This document shows positions 54,801 to 64,000 of a DNA stretch of 64,000 nt, one piece after another. Position 1 is the stretch's first letter. The number at the start of each line of letters is the position of its first letter. A program made the translations under genes and the position numbers. This DNA is from Calvatia gigantea (lineage: Eukaryota; Basidiomycota; Agaricomycetes; Agaricales; Lycoperdaceae). The stretch is taken from contig JACAAK010000022.1 of NCBI GenBank assembly GCA_025093985.1, forward strand, positions 124,001 through 188,000. Reading direction: 5' to 3'. The notes under the pieces were generated by a model that had not been told where the DNA came from, ran no database searches, and saw only the letters and a list, made by a program, of their open reading frames with translations.

Positions 54801-56750
54801 CCAATTTCAATTGAAAGAGAAATAGATCGGACTCACCGACAAGAGCAGCAGAGGCAAAGGCAGCGCGTACGCGCCAATGCCCCTTCGGATGAAGTTATTC
54901 GTGAGCGAAGAGCAAGGACTAACCATCCTGAATATGTGAGGCAAAGAGTTCGTGCTGAGCGGTACCCGCCACGACCCTTTGATCTTCCTCCATTTCAGCT
55001 CCCTCCACGTCCGGAACTGCCGCCTATGCCTGAAAACAATGATCCAACATCTCACGATGTAAATGACATGGACATTGAAAGGCTTGTCGCTGAGGGAGGA
55101 GTAAAATTGATCGATTTCTTGATACAGACGGTTCATAACACCGCACACGGAGAGCCTGAAACTTTCCGTGACATGCTAAAGCTTCCTGAGCCCGTCAAGG
55201 CAAAATGGATGGCTGCGTGTATCGAGGAACTCGATGCGTTGAAAAAACGCGGGGTATATGAACTAGTAGATCTTCCGAAAGGAAGGAGAATGGTTAAAAA
55301 CCGTTGGGTATTTCTCGAGAAGTCCGATGGCCGCCTGCGAGCTCGCTTAGTTGCGAAAGGGTTCTCGCAGATCGAAGGCATTGACTACAACGAGCTTTTC
55401 TCACCAGTTGTCCGCTACGAGTCCGCGCGCGTTAGCTTCGCACTCGCTGCAATCCATGATTGGGATATGCATAGCGTTGATGTAAAAACTGCCTACTTAT
55501 ATGGCAAACTGGATGAGGAAATATACATGGAACAGCCCGAAGGGTTTCGACTTCCCGGGCAGGAAGGAAAAGTATGGAGACTTAGACGAGCGATATACGG
55601 CCTTAAACAAGCCGGTCGCCAGTGGTGGAAAGAATTGCATCAATCTATGATTGAGCTGGGATTTACCCGCTGCAAATCTGACTACGCCGTCTATTTTCAC
55701 AGACATCCGAAAACAAAAGAGCTTGTAGTAGCCATTGTCTACGTTGATGACGTGAATTTCTTGGGAAAGAAAGACTCCCCCCTCCTCAAAGAGTTGAAGG
55801 GAAAGTTCACCAAAAAGTGGGAATGCAGAGATCACGGTCCCTGTGAAGAATTCCTTGGGATGAAAATCTCGAGGAATCGCTCCAAGCGTCAAATCTTCAT
55901 CAATCAGGTGAAATACCTGGATAAGATCTTGCAGCGCTTCCAGGTTCCACAGTCTGCCGCGGCTAAAACACCATTACCAGCCGGCTTCCAGTTCATTACG
56001 AACAAAGGAACTGCAACGACCCCCTTCCGTCTAAAGTACCAACAATTGGTTGGATCTTTAATGTACTTGATGATCGGTACTAGGCCCGACATAGCCTTTG
56101 CCGTAGTTAAGCTGGCACAACATGCCGCTAACCCCGCACCCGAGCACTATCGCGCTGGAATTCATGTATTAAAGTACTTGTCTATGACAAGGAACTATGC
56201 ATTGAAATATGAAGGCGATACTGGGAAATCCGCGGTGACGCTGGAATGCCTTAGTGACTCGGACTGGGCTCAAGATACAGAAACCCGCCGATCTGTTTCG
56301 GGAAACGTTTGTATGATCGCGTCCGGTGCTGTCACTTGGACTTCGCGGCGACAAAAGACGGTTTCACTATCGTCCACTGAGGCGGAATATAAAGAACTGT
56401 CTGACGCTTCACGTCAAGTGAAATGGCTGTCACAGCTTCTGGAGGAGCTCAAGATTGAGCACCCAACTCCCATTCTCTACGGTGACAACGATGGGTCCAA
56501 ATTCTGGACTGAAAATCCCATTGTTGAAAAACGATCGAAGCACGTGGATATTCATTACCACTATGTGCGAGAATTGGTTGAGGAGGGTATCATTGTTATT
56601 GGTGATGTGTCTTCACAAGACAATCCCGCCGATATCTTTACAAAGAATCTTGGCGTAACCAAAATCAATCTCTTCCGCCCTGAGCTAGGACTGATTTTCG
56701 GCTCCGATATCGAAGCTTGGGATAAAGCCGCTCGATCGTTGAAACGTTAA
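50910..56750 (+). CDS. Copia-D gag-pol polyprotein, intact (1946 aa)
   Basis: ATG 50910 is the first codon after the leader, and the frame is open to TAA 56748-56750. Gag occupies about residues 30-260 (LRSALMCISLNDCSWTGW, LRMRALGLIEATLP). A Gln-rich stretch lies at about 280-320 and a basic RPRGKGKGKGK tail follows. The protease box WLLDSGASYH starts at W691, with its Asp at 694. The integrase zinc region has H839, H844, C873 and C876. Catalytic residues are D903, D965 and E1001, with 35 residues between the last two, as expected. A Pro-rich linker and basic stretch follow. RT starts near 1435, with YVDD at 1611-1614. RNase H has D1783 and LSSTEAEY. Gag and pol are one frame, so the gag:pol ratio must be set by processing or splicing. 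No knuckle of C-x2-C-x4-H-x4-C form is seen in gag. Confidence 0.97.
51749..51866 (+). repeat. CAG-rich microsatellite in Copia-D gag
   Basis: Two CAG-rich runs (about 51749-51779 and 51830-51864) encode Gln tracts in gag. They are in frame, so length changes add or remove Gln without breaking the ORF. Confidence 0.85.
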
Positions 56751-56775
56751 TCTCCCTCCTTCAAGTGAGGAGGAG

Positions 56776-57185
56776 TGTTGAATCTCAATCCGTACCACTA
56801 CGTTGGTTCAGTCTATTTATAGCTGAAACGGCTTCTTGAGTACTTCACTCTTGAAGAGAGATAACGAACAATGTACTAGACCGCACTCTAGGTTGCAGGT
56901 CATGGTCTATTAAATAGAACAATGTACGCAGTATGCTCTGTATATGCTACTGGCAGATAAGACCTCACCTGTATTAGGTAGAACGGCGCACAGACCAGAG
57001 ACATTAGATATATAAGACCTATGTAGTATGCGTACATTCCTTAGACAATCCAGTCTACTCTTCTGCCCATCATACCTCTAAGATATCCACTAGCAACTGT
57101 CTATAACCAATACCTCAACAAACCCAGTGAGTACGACTCCCCTCCGCCACTAGCGTAGAGCTACCGTGGTGTACTCGTCTTAACA
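56776..57185 (+). repeat. Copia-D 3' LTR with polypurine tract upstream
   Basis: It is 410 bp. TCAAGTGAGGAGGAG (56761-56775) is the purine tract, shared with Copia-C. The LTR starts 25 bases after the ORF stop. Confidence 0.95.
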
Positions 57186-57236
57186 CCAGGAACCAAAATA
57201 CCAGCTGCCAATGCCCTCTCGCACTGACCAGATCAC
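57186..57236 (+). pseudogene. Gypsy-4 pol, continuation after Copia-D
   Basis: CCAGG (57186-57190) is the Copia-D target duplication. The frame reads PGTKIPAANALSRTDQIT, completing the HVPG...A-LSR motif at the RNase H/integrase boundary. It is cut by the Gypsy-2 LTR at 57237; the remainder is right of the window. Confidence 0.85.
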
Positions 57237-57543
57237 TGTTACAACCTTAGTCTGAGTAAACCTCAGATTGCAACTTAGGCTAAGACTTGAGGGCAAGTAA
57301 GGGAAGAGAACTAGGTGGTTAAGCATACTGAATACAGGAGTACATATGTATGTACGCTTAAATACTGAAGACATCTAGTTAAATGGATGGAGGTAAGTAC
57401 ATGAAACATCCGATGATAATGGCATGGTAATACTATGAGCCAATACTCAGAGATTGCTGGACTGGAATAGGTGAAGCAGGCATGAGGTGGAGTGGAATGC
57501 AGACAAGTATGGAATGGACATAAATAGATGAAAGTTCACAACA
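57237..57543 (-). repeat. Gypsy-2 3' LTR
   Basis: It is 307 bp, TGTTACAACC...TTCACAACA, homologous to the Gypsy-1 and Gypsy-3 LTRs. Confidence 0.9.
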
Positions 57544-57561
57544 ATACCCCCCAGTTAGGCT

Positions 57562-58551
57562 TCATGCCTCAGGAAGCTCATCAAAATCTCCATTCACTAT
57601 GGCAGTGGCGAGGACTTTCTTGGTGGCTCTGATAAGGAATTTTCCATTGTTTGATCATGCAAAGAAGACAGGTAAATGGCTGTGACCATCTTGGCAAATA
57701 GGGACTGGAACACCATTGAATGGGAAGTCGGCAGTGGTGGAGCTGTCCCAGTAGTTCTTGACTATCAATCTCCAGTAGTGTTGGTCTTTCTCTTGTCCTG
57801 GTAGTACAGTGCAGAATCTTGCAGGTGGGAGAAAAACCAATACAAGTTGTGGCAGGGTTATGGTTTTTATGAAACAGCGGAGTGCATTGACTTCCTCTTT
57901 CATGAAGACTGTGGTTTCTTCGTTTATAGAGGTGTCAGTATGAGACGGCTGGATGGGGTTGACTGTATCGTGTAACTTGGAGAGGGTGATATGGATTCTG
58001 TCAATCAGAGTGTTGATGTCAGGGTCATCACTAGTCTTGTCTCTTCTGAGCAACTTCATGGCTATGTTGGCAAGCTTGAGGAATATGTTGGCAATATCAA
58101 GGTAGTTGAAGACTTCGAGACCTAAGTCAATTTGGCTCTGAAGCCCTTGGACTTGGTCTTGTTCATTGGGGGTGAGGGCAGACTAGTCTAAGGCTCAGAA
58201 GATAGCAGGGATGTGCTGATTGGTGGAGGAGGATGTGTTGGTAAATCCTGCATACAGGTCGGCAAAGGTGATGCAGACAGTAGTGAGGGTGATGTGTTGG
58301 TTCATGACTAGTCGTTTGTTTTGGGCAGTAATGTTTTCTATCTCGCTGTTGGTTGCTTTGTCAATGTCTTTGAGCAAGGCTTTGAGGAGGCCTTGTGCTG
58401 GGGATGGTGTCTTTGTGAGGTTGTAACAGGTTCCCTGGGGGGGCAGTGCTCTACTGTTTCCTAGTTCTGGGAATGGTAAGGAGGAGATTCTAGTGGGGGT
58501 GGGGTGGACGAGGGAGTCAATGGTGATGCAGTTGGATTGAGAGGCAGGCAT
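57562..58551 (-). pseudogene. Gypsy-2 ORF3, broken
   Basis: ATG at 58551 is followed by a 329-codon frame of the same length as in Gypsy-1, ending at TGA 57562-57564. In-frame stops lie near 58195 (after IPAIF), near 58183 and near 57655. No net frameshift is present, so decay is by substitution. The spacer to the pol stop is TAA ACAAAC ATG. Function unknown. Confidence 0.8.
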
Positions 58552-58557
58552 GTTTGT

Positions 58558-59316
58558 TTAGTTTTCTAATCCAGGTTGACTGTTTGATGCTTTTTTGTGT
58601 TTTTTGTCCCCCTTTTTATGGGTATTCCCTAAATGCCTTTTCAAGTAGTCCTGTATGACATCTTTCGCATTCTCCAAGTTGGACTCCGCTATCCACATAT
58701 CTTCTTCATTGCTATACCCCTTCCAGTGGACTAAGAGTTGATATCCCCTTCCTTGTTTTCATTGTCTGTGGATCTCCTCTACTTTGTACTCTTCTTCATT
58801 GTTGATGATCACTGAATTGGGCACCGATGGCTGTCTTTGACTTGGGAACTCAGCTCGGTGTGCTGGCGTCAGGAGCTGTTCATTGAACATATCATGGATG
58901 GCCCATCCATCTGGCAGTACTAACCAGTACACCACTTCTCCTATCTTTTCCTTAATGAGGAAAGGTCCATACTGTTTTTGGCCTAGCTTCTTTGATGTCT
59001 GATTGGTATAGATGTTTGTGTTCTCTAGCCACACTGCATCACCTATTTGGTATGTTTTGGTGTGGGTCTTGTTGTGGTTATATTGCTGTTTCATCTTTTC
59101 TTGATATGTATGTAGTACTGATGAGGCATCATCTCAGGTGGTCTGCAATCTTTTTAGGAATTCCGTGGCCATCGGGTTATCTGTTGTTAGCTCGTTTTTT
59201 CCTTTCCATGGATTTCTTCCATAGTTTAAGAAGAATGGTGTCGCCTGTGTTCCTCCATGTTGCTTGTCATTATACTGAAATTCTGCAATGGGAAGCCATT
59301 CTACCCAATCATCTTG
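58558..59316 (-). pseudogene. Gypsy-2 pol, C-terminal part (integrase end, chromodomain)
   Basis: On the minus strand it reads from DDWVEWLPIAEFQYNDKQHG through NTNIYTNQTSKKLGQKQYGPF and GWAIHDMFNEQLLTPAH to the chromodomain near 58650-58760 and the stop TAA 58558-58560. A TGA near 59134 and another near 58759 (after VEEIHRQ) break it. Gypsy-3 interrupts it at TCTTG in the integrase. Confidence 0.85.
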
Positions 59317-59624
59317 TGTTACGACCTTAGTCGGTTTAGACCTCAGGTTGCAGCTCTGGCTAAGTCTTGAGGGCGAGTAAGGGAAAGAGAACAAAGGTGG
59401 TTAAGCGTACCGAATACAACAGGGTGTATGTACGCTTAAATACATCTAGAGCTTATCCGGTTGAACGGATGGAGTAACTACATGAAATGTCCGGTCAAGG
59501 CGTGGTAGTTAGTACGAGTCATATCTTCGGAGAACGCTGGACTAGAATAGCTGAAACAGGTACACAGATAGTTAGGAATGTAGAATAGCACGGAACTCGT
59601 TATGATCGGTGGAAACTCATAACA
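59317..59624 (-). repeat. Gypsy-3 3' LTR
   Basis: It is 308 bp, TGTTACGACC...CTCATAACA. The first part is close to the Gypsy-1 LTR. Confidence 0.9.
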
Positions 59625-59642
59625 ATACCCTCCGATTAGACT

Positions 59643-60629
59643 TCATGCCTCAGGAAGTTCGTCGAACTCTCCATTGACTACGGCTGCGGCGAGGGCTTTC
59701 TTGGTGGCCCCGATGAGGTACTTTCCTTCGTTGGAGCGTGCGAAGAAGACGGGCAAGTGGCTGCGGCCATCTTGACGGATAGGGACTGGGACTCCGTTGA
59801 AGGGGAACTCGGTGATGGTTGAGTTGTCCCAATAACTCTTGACTATCGCTTTCCAATAATGTTGGTCCTTTTCTTGGCCTGGTAGTACACTGCGGAATCT
59901 TGTTGGTGGGAGAAAAACCGATACGATCTGTGGTGGGGTGATGGTCTTTATGAATCGTCGGAGTGCATTGACTTCTTCCTTCATTGAGACGGTGGTTTCT
60001 TCGTCCATGGGCGTGTCTGCTCGTTTGGTTGGTGGGGAACGGATGGTGGTGTGTAGGTCAGCGAGAGTGATTCCGATGCGCATAACGAGTTGATCGATGT
60101 CTGGGTCTTCTGTGGTCTTGTCATGTCCTAGTAAGTTCATAGCGACGTCTGCGAGTTCTAGGAAGATGTCGGCGATATCAAGGTGGTTGAATACCTCTAG
60201 AGCGAGGTCAACACGGTTCTGAAGGCTGTGAACTCGATTCTGTTCGCTAGGTGTGAGGGTGGATAATTCTAATGCGCGGAAGATGGCGGGAATGTGCTGG
60301 CTAGTGGAGGACAATGCGTTGGCGAATCCGGCGTACATGTCCACGAAAGTGATGCAAGCGGTGGCGAGGGCGATGTGGCGGTTTACTGCGAGTCGTTTGT
60401 TTTGGGCCGTGATTGTTTCTACTTCATCGTTTGTGGCTTTGTTGACATCTTTGAGGAGGGCCTCAAGGAGTCCTTGTGCTGGGGACGGGGTGGTTGCAAG
60501 GTTGTAGCGGGTGCCTTGGGGTGCGGGTGCTTGACTATTGCCTAGTTTTGGGAGAGGGACTGAGGAGATTGTGGTTGGGTTGGGGTGAACGAGGGAGTTG
60601 ATAGAGATGCGGTTGGCTTGGGAGGACAT
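59643..60629 (-). CDS. Gypsy-3 ORF3: intact third ORF after pol (328 aa), function unknown
   Basis: ATG 60629 lies six bases after the pol stop TAG (60636-60638), and TGA 59643-59645 ends it just before the LTR. It is a 328-residue soluble-looking protein: N-terminal Ser/Pro-rich segment (about 1-60), then mostly helix-prone sequence with long Leu/Ala-rich stretches (LEALLKDVNKATNDEVETI, LEVFNHLDIADIFLELADV), an acidic DTPMDEE region near 205, then a conserved C-terminal part (RRFIKTITPPQ, PGQEKDQHYWKAIVKSYW, RSHLPVFFARSNEGKYL, FDELPEA). No signal peptide, membrane span, zinc motif or enzyme signature is seen. Stop-to-start spacing suggests translation by termination-reinitiation. The same ORF, in decayed form, follows pol in Gypsy-1 and Gypsy-2. 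It is in the env position but does not look like an envelope protein. Confidence 0.85.
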   Translation of the reverse strand: MSSQANRISINSLVHPNPTTISSVPLPKLGNSQAPAPQGTRYNLATTPSPAQGLLEALLKDVNKATNDEVETITAQNKRLAVNRHIALATACITFVDMYAGFANALSSTSQHIPAIFRALELSTLTPSEQNRVHSLQNRVDLALEVFNHLDIADIFLELADVAMNLLGHDKTTEDPDIDQLVMRIGITLADLHTTIRSPPTKRADTPMDEETTVSMKEEVNALRRFIKTITPPQIVSVFLPPTRFRSVLPGQEKDQHYWKAIVKSYWDNSTITEFPFNGVPVPIRQDGRSHLPVFFARSNEGKYLIGATKKALAAAVVNGEFDELPEA

Positions 60630-60635
60630 GTTTGT

Positions 60636-63600
60636 CTAGTATCTTTGTCTGTGGTTTGACTTGACTGATGTTTTTCTGGATTTCTTGCCCCCCTTTTTAT
60701 AGGTATCCTCCGGATGCCTTTTGTGGTACTCCGCTATCGCATCTTGGGTGTTTTGCAAGTTTGACTCCGCTGTCCACGTATCTTCTTCATTGCTGTATCC
60801 TTTCCAGTGTATAAGGAATTGATATCCCCTTCCTTTTCGTCGTTTTCCTCGGACTTCTTCTACTTCGTATTCTTCTTCGTTGTTGATGATCATTGGTTCG
60901 GGCGCTGGTGCTTCTTTCTGGATGTGGAATGATGTTTTTTGTGCCGGTGTTAGCAGCTGTTCGTTAAACACATCATGGATGGCCCATCCTTCTGGTATCG
61001 CCAGCCGATACGCCGCTTCCCCTATCTTTTCCTTAATTCGGAAGGGCCCATACCTTTTTTGGCCTAGCTTCTTTGATGATTGATTGGTATGGATGTTGGT
61101 GTTTTCTAGCCATACTTCATCGTTGATCTGATATGTCCTTGTGTTCATCTTACTGTGATCATGTGTCCGTTTCATCTTCTCTTGGTATGATCGTAGTGCG
61201 GAAGTGGCGTTGTCTCTTGCATTCTGGAGTTGTTTTAGGAACTCCGTGCTGCTAGGGTTGTTCGTTATTCCGCTTTCCTTTCCTTTCCAGGGGTGTCTTC
61301 CATAGTTCAGGTAGAACGGTGTCATCTGAGTGCCGGTGTGCTTCTTGTCGTTGTATTGGAATTCAGCCATGGGTAGCCATTTCGCCCAGTCGTTTTGGTC
61401 GTAGTTACAGTATATCCTCAGGTATGTTTCGACTTCTCTGTTAATCCTTTCTGTCTGTCCGTCGGTCTGTGGGTGGTAAGCCGTTGACAGGTTTCGTTCT
61501 ATCCCTAGTCCTTTGAACAGTTCGCCGGTGAATTCGGACGCAAACTGTGGTCCTCGGTCACTGAGGACTTTCCTCGGTATTCCGTGTAGCTTCCATATTT
61601 CATCTCGGTAGTGTTGCGCTAGTTCTTTTGAGGAAACATCCGTCCTTGTTGCTATGAGCCGTATCATTTTTGAGAACCGGTTGACAATGACTAGGATAGC
61701 GTCCTTTCCCTCTGATTCGGGTAATGGCCCAATGAGGTCGACGCTCACTTCTTCCCATGGACCATCGGGGATGGGAAGCGGGTGTAGGGGTGTCTTTAGA
61801 GGTGTCTTGCGTGGCTTATTTTGTTGACAATTTTGGCATCCTCTGATGTACTTTCTAACGTCCGTTCGGATTGTCGGCCACCAGTAATCCCTGGTCACCA
61901 ACTCGGTCATTCGGTGTTGTCCGGGGTGTCCTGTGTCAGGGGCGTCGTGATACTGGTGTAGTATTTCTTCTCTAAGTGTCGGTTCGGGTGGTACATATAT
62001 GCTGGCATTTTTGTAGATTATCCCGTCGTGTTCGGTGATGTCGGGGTCTTGGTTGCGTATTTTTTGGATGATGGCCGTTTCTCGTCTTTTGTTCGCCTTG
62101 ATTCGTTCCTTGAGGGTGGGTTCCATAAACAGTTTGGCGCGGAGTAAGATGGTCCCTTCTGATGGTTCGTCGTTTTCTTCGTTTGTTAGCCAAGTGTCTC
62201 GGATCATGGTGACTAGTTTTTCTTCGTCCTGCTCTGGTTCTTGGTAGATTCGGGAGAGGAGGTCCGCTTTTGTGTTTGTTTTTCCTGGTACGTGGCGCAG
62301 TGTGAAGTCATAGTCTTGTAACCGTAGGTACCATCTCGCTTGTCGGCCGTTTAGTTTTTGGGGCTCCCTGTAGTATTTCAGGTTTTCATGGTCGGTCCAG
62401 ATTTCGAATTTTTCTTCTGCGTCTAGTAGGTAGTGCCGCCATTCTTTTAGTGCGTGCATGATGGCCAACAGTTCTTTGTCGTAGATTTCATAATTTCGTT
62501 CTGCTGGTGATAGTGTGCGGGATGTGAATGCGATTGGGTGCCATTTCGAATTCTGTTCTTGTGAGAGTACTCCTCCCAGTGCGTAGTTTGATGCGTCGAC
62601 TTCTACCCGGAATTGACCTTTCCTCTGAGGTAGTGTTAAGGTAGGTTCTTCTGTGATTCGTTGCTTTAATTCGTCAAATGCCGATTGTTGTTCCTCTTTC
62701 CATTCCCACTCCTCTGATCCTTTTAGTTTGTTCAATGGGGCCGCTATCTTGCTGAAGTTCTTTATAAATCGGCGGTAGTAGTTTGCAAACCCAAGGAATC
62801 TTTCTATTCCTTTTTTGTTGTGCGGTTGGGGCCATTCCCGTACCGATTTTACCTTCTCGGCCTCCATTTCAATGCGTCCGTGTCCTACTGTTACTCCTAG
62901 CATTGGGATTTCTTCGGCGTTGAAGATGCATTTGGATCGTTTGAAACACAGGTTGTGTTCGGCTGCTCTTTCTAGGAATCGGATGGTTCATTCTTGTAAT
63001 TGCTCTTTGGTGTCTCCCGGGATTGCGAAGTCGTCCATATAGTTCACTATGTCTCCGTCGCGTAGCAGGTCTCGGAAGATGCTTGCCATCATTCTGGAGA
63101 ACGTCCCCGGTGAATTACTAAGACCGAAAAACATTACTGTAGGTTCGAATAGCCCTTCGTTGGTTAGGAAGGCTGCTTTCCACTCGTCTCCTTCCTTGAT
63201 TCGGACGTTGTTGTAACCCCAAATGATGTCCAGTTTGTTGAAGTATTTAGCTTTCCCTAATTTGTCAATGACCTCTCCGATTCGAGGCAGCGGTGTTTTA
63301 TCCTTGATGACTACGTTATTCAATCGTCGGTAATCTTGAATGAGTCGTTTTGAGCCATCCTTTTTCGGGATGAAAAAGGTGGGTGCAGCATATGGTGATT
63401 TCGATGGTCGTATCCGTCCTGACTCGAGGTTTTCTTTAACAAATGTCTTGAGCTCGTCCTGTTCCTTGATCGTCATGTTGTAAGTTCCTGCATTGATTTC
63501 TTTGGGCGCGTCTTCTGTTAGGACTATCTCATGGTCCCATTCTGTTCGTTCAGGTAACTTGTCGAATGTAGTTTTGTTGAACAAATGTGTGAATGGTCGT

Positions 63601-64000
63601 ACGTAGTCTGGCAGGTCCGATGGTTCGGTGGGGTCGGGCTCTTCTTCCTCTTCCCATATATCCTCGGTGGTCATGCTTCGGATTTTGTTTGTTATCTGAA
63701 TGTTTTGATGTGGGATTCTGCAGTCCTTTGGGCATCGATTGAACTTTATTTCTCCTGTTCGCCAGTTGACTTCCGGGTTATGTTTGATGAGCCAGTCGTG
63801 TCCTAGGAATACTTCTGCTCTGTCTTGGAGTTGTACGACCGACGCTTCGATTGTTTCTTTGTGTCCTTCGATTTCCATGTGTATAATTGCCTTTTCCGTG
63901 ACCTTTCCTCCTTGGTTTGTTGTGCCGTCCGCGTTAAGTACCGTGATTTCTTGTCCTAATTTTTCTGTGGGGATTTTTTCTTCGTCTACCAGTCTTTTGC
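60636..64000 (-). CDS. Gypsy-3 pol (protease end, RT, RNase H, integrase, chromodomain), one internal stop
   Basis: It is open from the window edge to the stop TAG 60636-60638 except for one TGA at 62988-62990. The edge lies just after the protease box (KRLVDEE). The RT has FIPKKDGSKRLIQDYRRLNN and YMDD near 63033-63044. RNase H has VEVDASNYALGGVLS, WHPIAFTSRTLSPAERNYE and WTDHENLKYY. The integrase zinc region is HQYHDAPDTGHPGQHRM plus CQNCQQNK. The catalytic core is VDLIGPLPES, SDRGPQFASEF and YHPQTDGQTERINRE. The chromodomain GYQFLIHWKGYSNEEDTW lies near 60700-60830. The TGA falls right after KEQLQE, 13 codons after YMDD, where Arg is likely ancestral (CGA to TGA). It could not make full pol without readthrough or repair, so this copy is probably just dead. 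Confidence 0.9.

Larger units (their letters stand above)
50373..57185 (+). mobile_element. Copia-D: complete, apparently autonomous Ty1/copia element
   Basis: LTRs of 410 bp (50373-50782, 56776-57185) differ at two positions. The target duplication is CCAGG (50368-50372, 57186-57190). Primer site, leader, one long ORF and polypurine tract are all present. It is 6813 bp long and inserted into Gypsy-4. It is the only element in the window with full coding capacity, and its LTR and leader are related to those of Copia-C. Confidence 0.97.
57237..59316 (-). mobile_element. Gypsy-2: 3' part of a chromodomain Ty3/gypsy element
   Basis: The 3' LTR at 57237-57543 (307 bp) is followed (element reading leftward) by ORF3 and the end of pol, cut at 59316 by Gypsy-3. 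The left flank ATCAC (57232-57236) is the probable target duplication in Gypsy-4. The remaining 5' part is right of the window. It is close to Gypsy-1 in sequence and in degree of decay. Confidence 0.9.
59317..64000 (-). mobile_element. Gypsy-3: chromodomain Ty3/gypsy element, youngest of the three, runs off the edge
   Basis: The 3' LTR is 59317-59624. The left flank TCTTG (59312-59316) is the probable target duplication in Gypsy-2. ORF3 and almost all of pol are open. The 5' LTR and gag are right of the window. CpG content is clearly higher than in Gypsy-1 and Gypsy-2, consistent with less decay. Confidence 0.95.

Noticed and set aside
59643..60629. Env-like protein in Gypsy-3
   Set aside because: No signal peptide, no hydrophobic membrane span, no cysteine-rich ectodomain pattern; only its position recalls env.
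1..64000. tRNA, rRNA, DNA transposon or Helitron
   Set aside because: No cloverleaf with A and B boxes, rRNA core, transposase or rolling-circle motif was recognised while reading both strands; short decayed pieces could still be missed.

Overview
The window is 64 kb of nested retrotransposons with no recognisable host gene, rRNA, tRNA or CRISPR array. It most likely comes from a filamentous fungus, probably a basidiomycete. This rests on APE-type LINEs carrying RNase H (Tad1-like), chromodomain Ty3/gypsy elements next to several Ty1/copia families, a 55-nt fungal-style intron-like segment, and decay dominated by C-to-T changes (CGA to TGA, TGG to TAG/TGA). The organism call is an inference from element type; nothing in the window names a species.

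Left part (1-19235). The 3' half of a copia element (Copia-A, open pol frame, 3' LTR 2501-2839) abuts LINE L1 (2840-9106, plus strand, ORF1 and ORF2 both broken, poly(A) tail). L1 sits against the opposing LINE L2 (9107-13290, minus). L2 meets a minus-strand block made of an A-type copia LTR, a truncated gag, a leader with primer-binding site, and a B-type copia LTR. That B-type LTR is split by LINE L3 (14219-19063, minus), and L3 is split by LINE L4 (16365-18206).

Middle part (19236-39390). An older LINE subfamily copy (Lb1, 19236-35265) carries three clean insertions: LINE L5, LINE L6, and a 1.26-kb LTR-like element with internal duplications. L5 is itself interrupted by Copia-C (21088-27774), a 6.7-kb non-autonomous copia. 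Copia-C has LTRs differing at 2 of 546 positions and an interior that cannot code. Lb2 (minus) and Lb3 (plus) follow head to head and could be one insertion with an inverted 5' part. Lb3 contains LINE L7.

Right part (39391-64000). A decayed copia (Copia-E) is split by the chromodomain element Gypsy-1. Copia-E ends on an old AT-rich Ty3 element (Gypsy-4), which is also split by Copia-D and Gypsy-2. Copia-D (50373-57185) is the one complete autonomous-looking element: 410-bp LTRs, a matched CCAGG target duplication and a single open frame of 1946 codons. Gypsy-2 is split by Gypsy-3, which runs off the right edge.

The most interesting points are these. A third ORF of 328-329 codons lies directly after pol in all three chromodomain Gypsy copies, always 6 nt after the pol stop, with no resemblance I recognise. 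Copia-C looks like a long-lived parasite of a Copia-D-like element: it keeps the LTRs, primer site, leader and polypurine tract, but its coding region has decayed and its RT region is replaced by a degenerate ~50-bp tandem array. The LINEs have a conserved 55-nt segment with donor, branch and acceptor consensus between the ORF1 zinc knuckles and the ORF2 start. The copia elements carry an internal primer site complementary to the initiator-tRNA anticodon stem, as in Drosophila copia.
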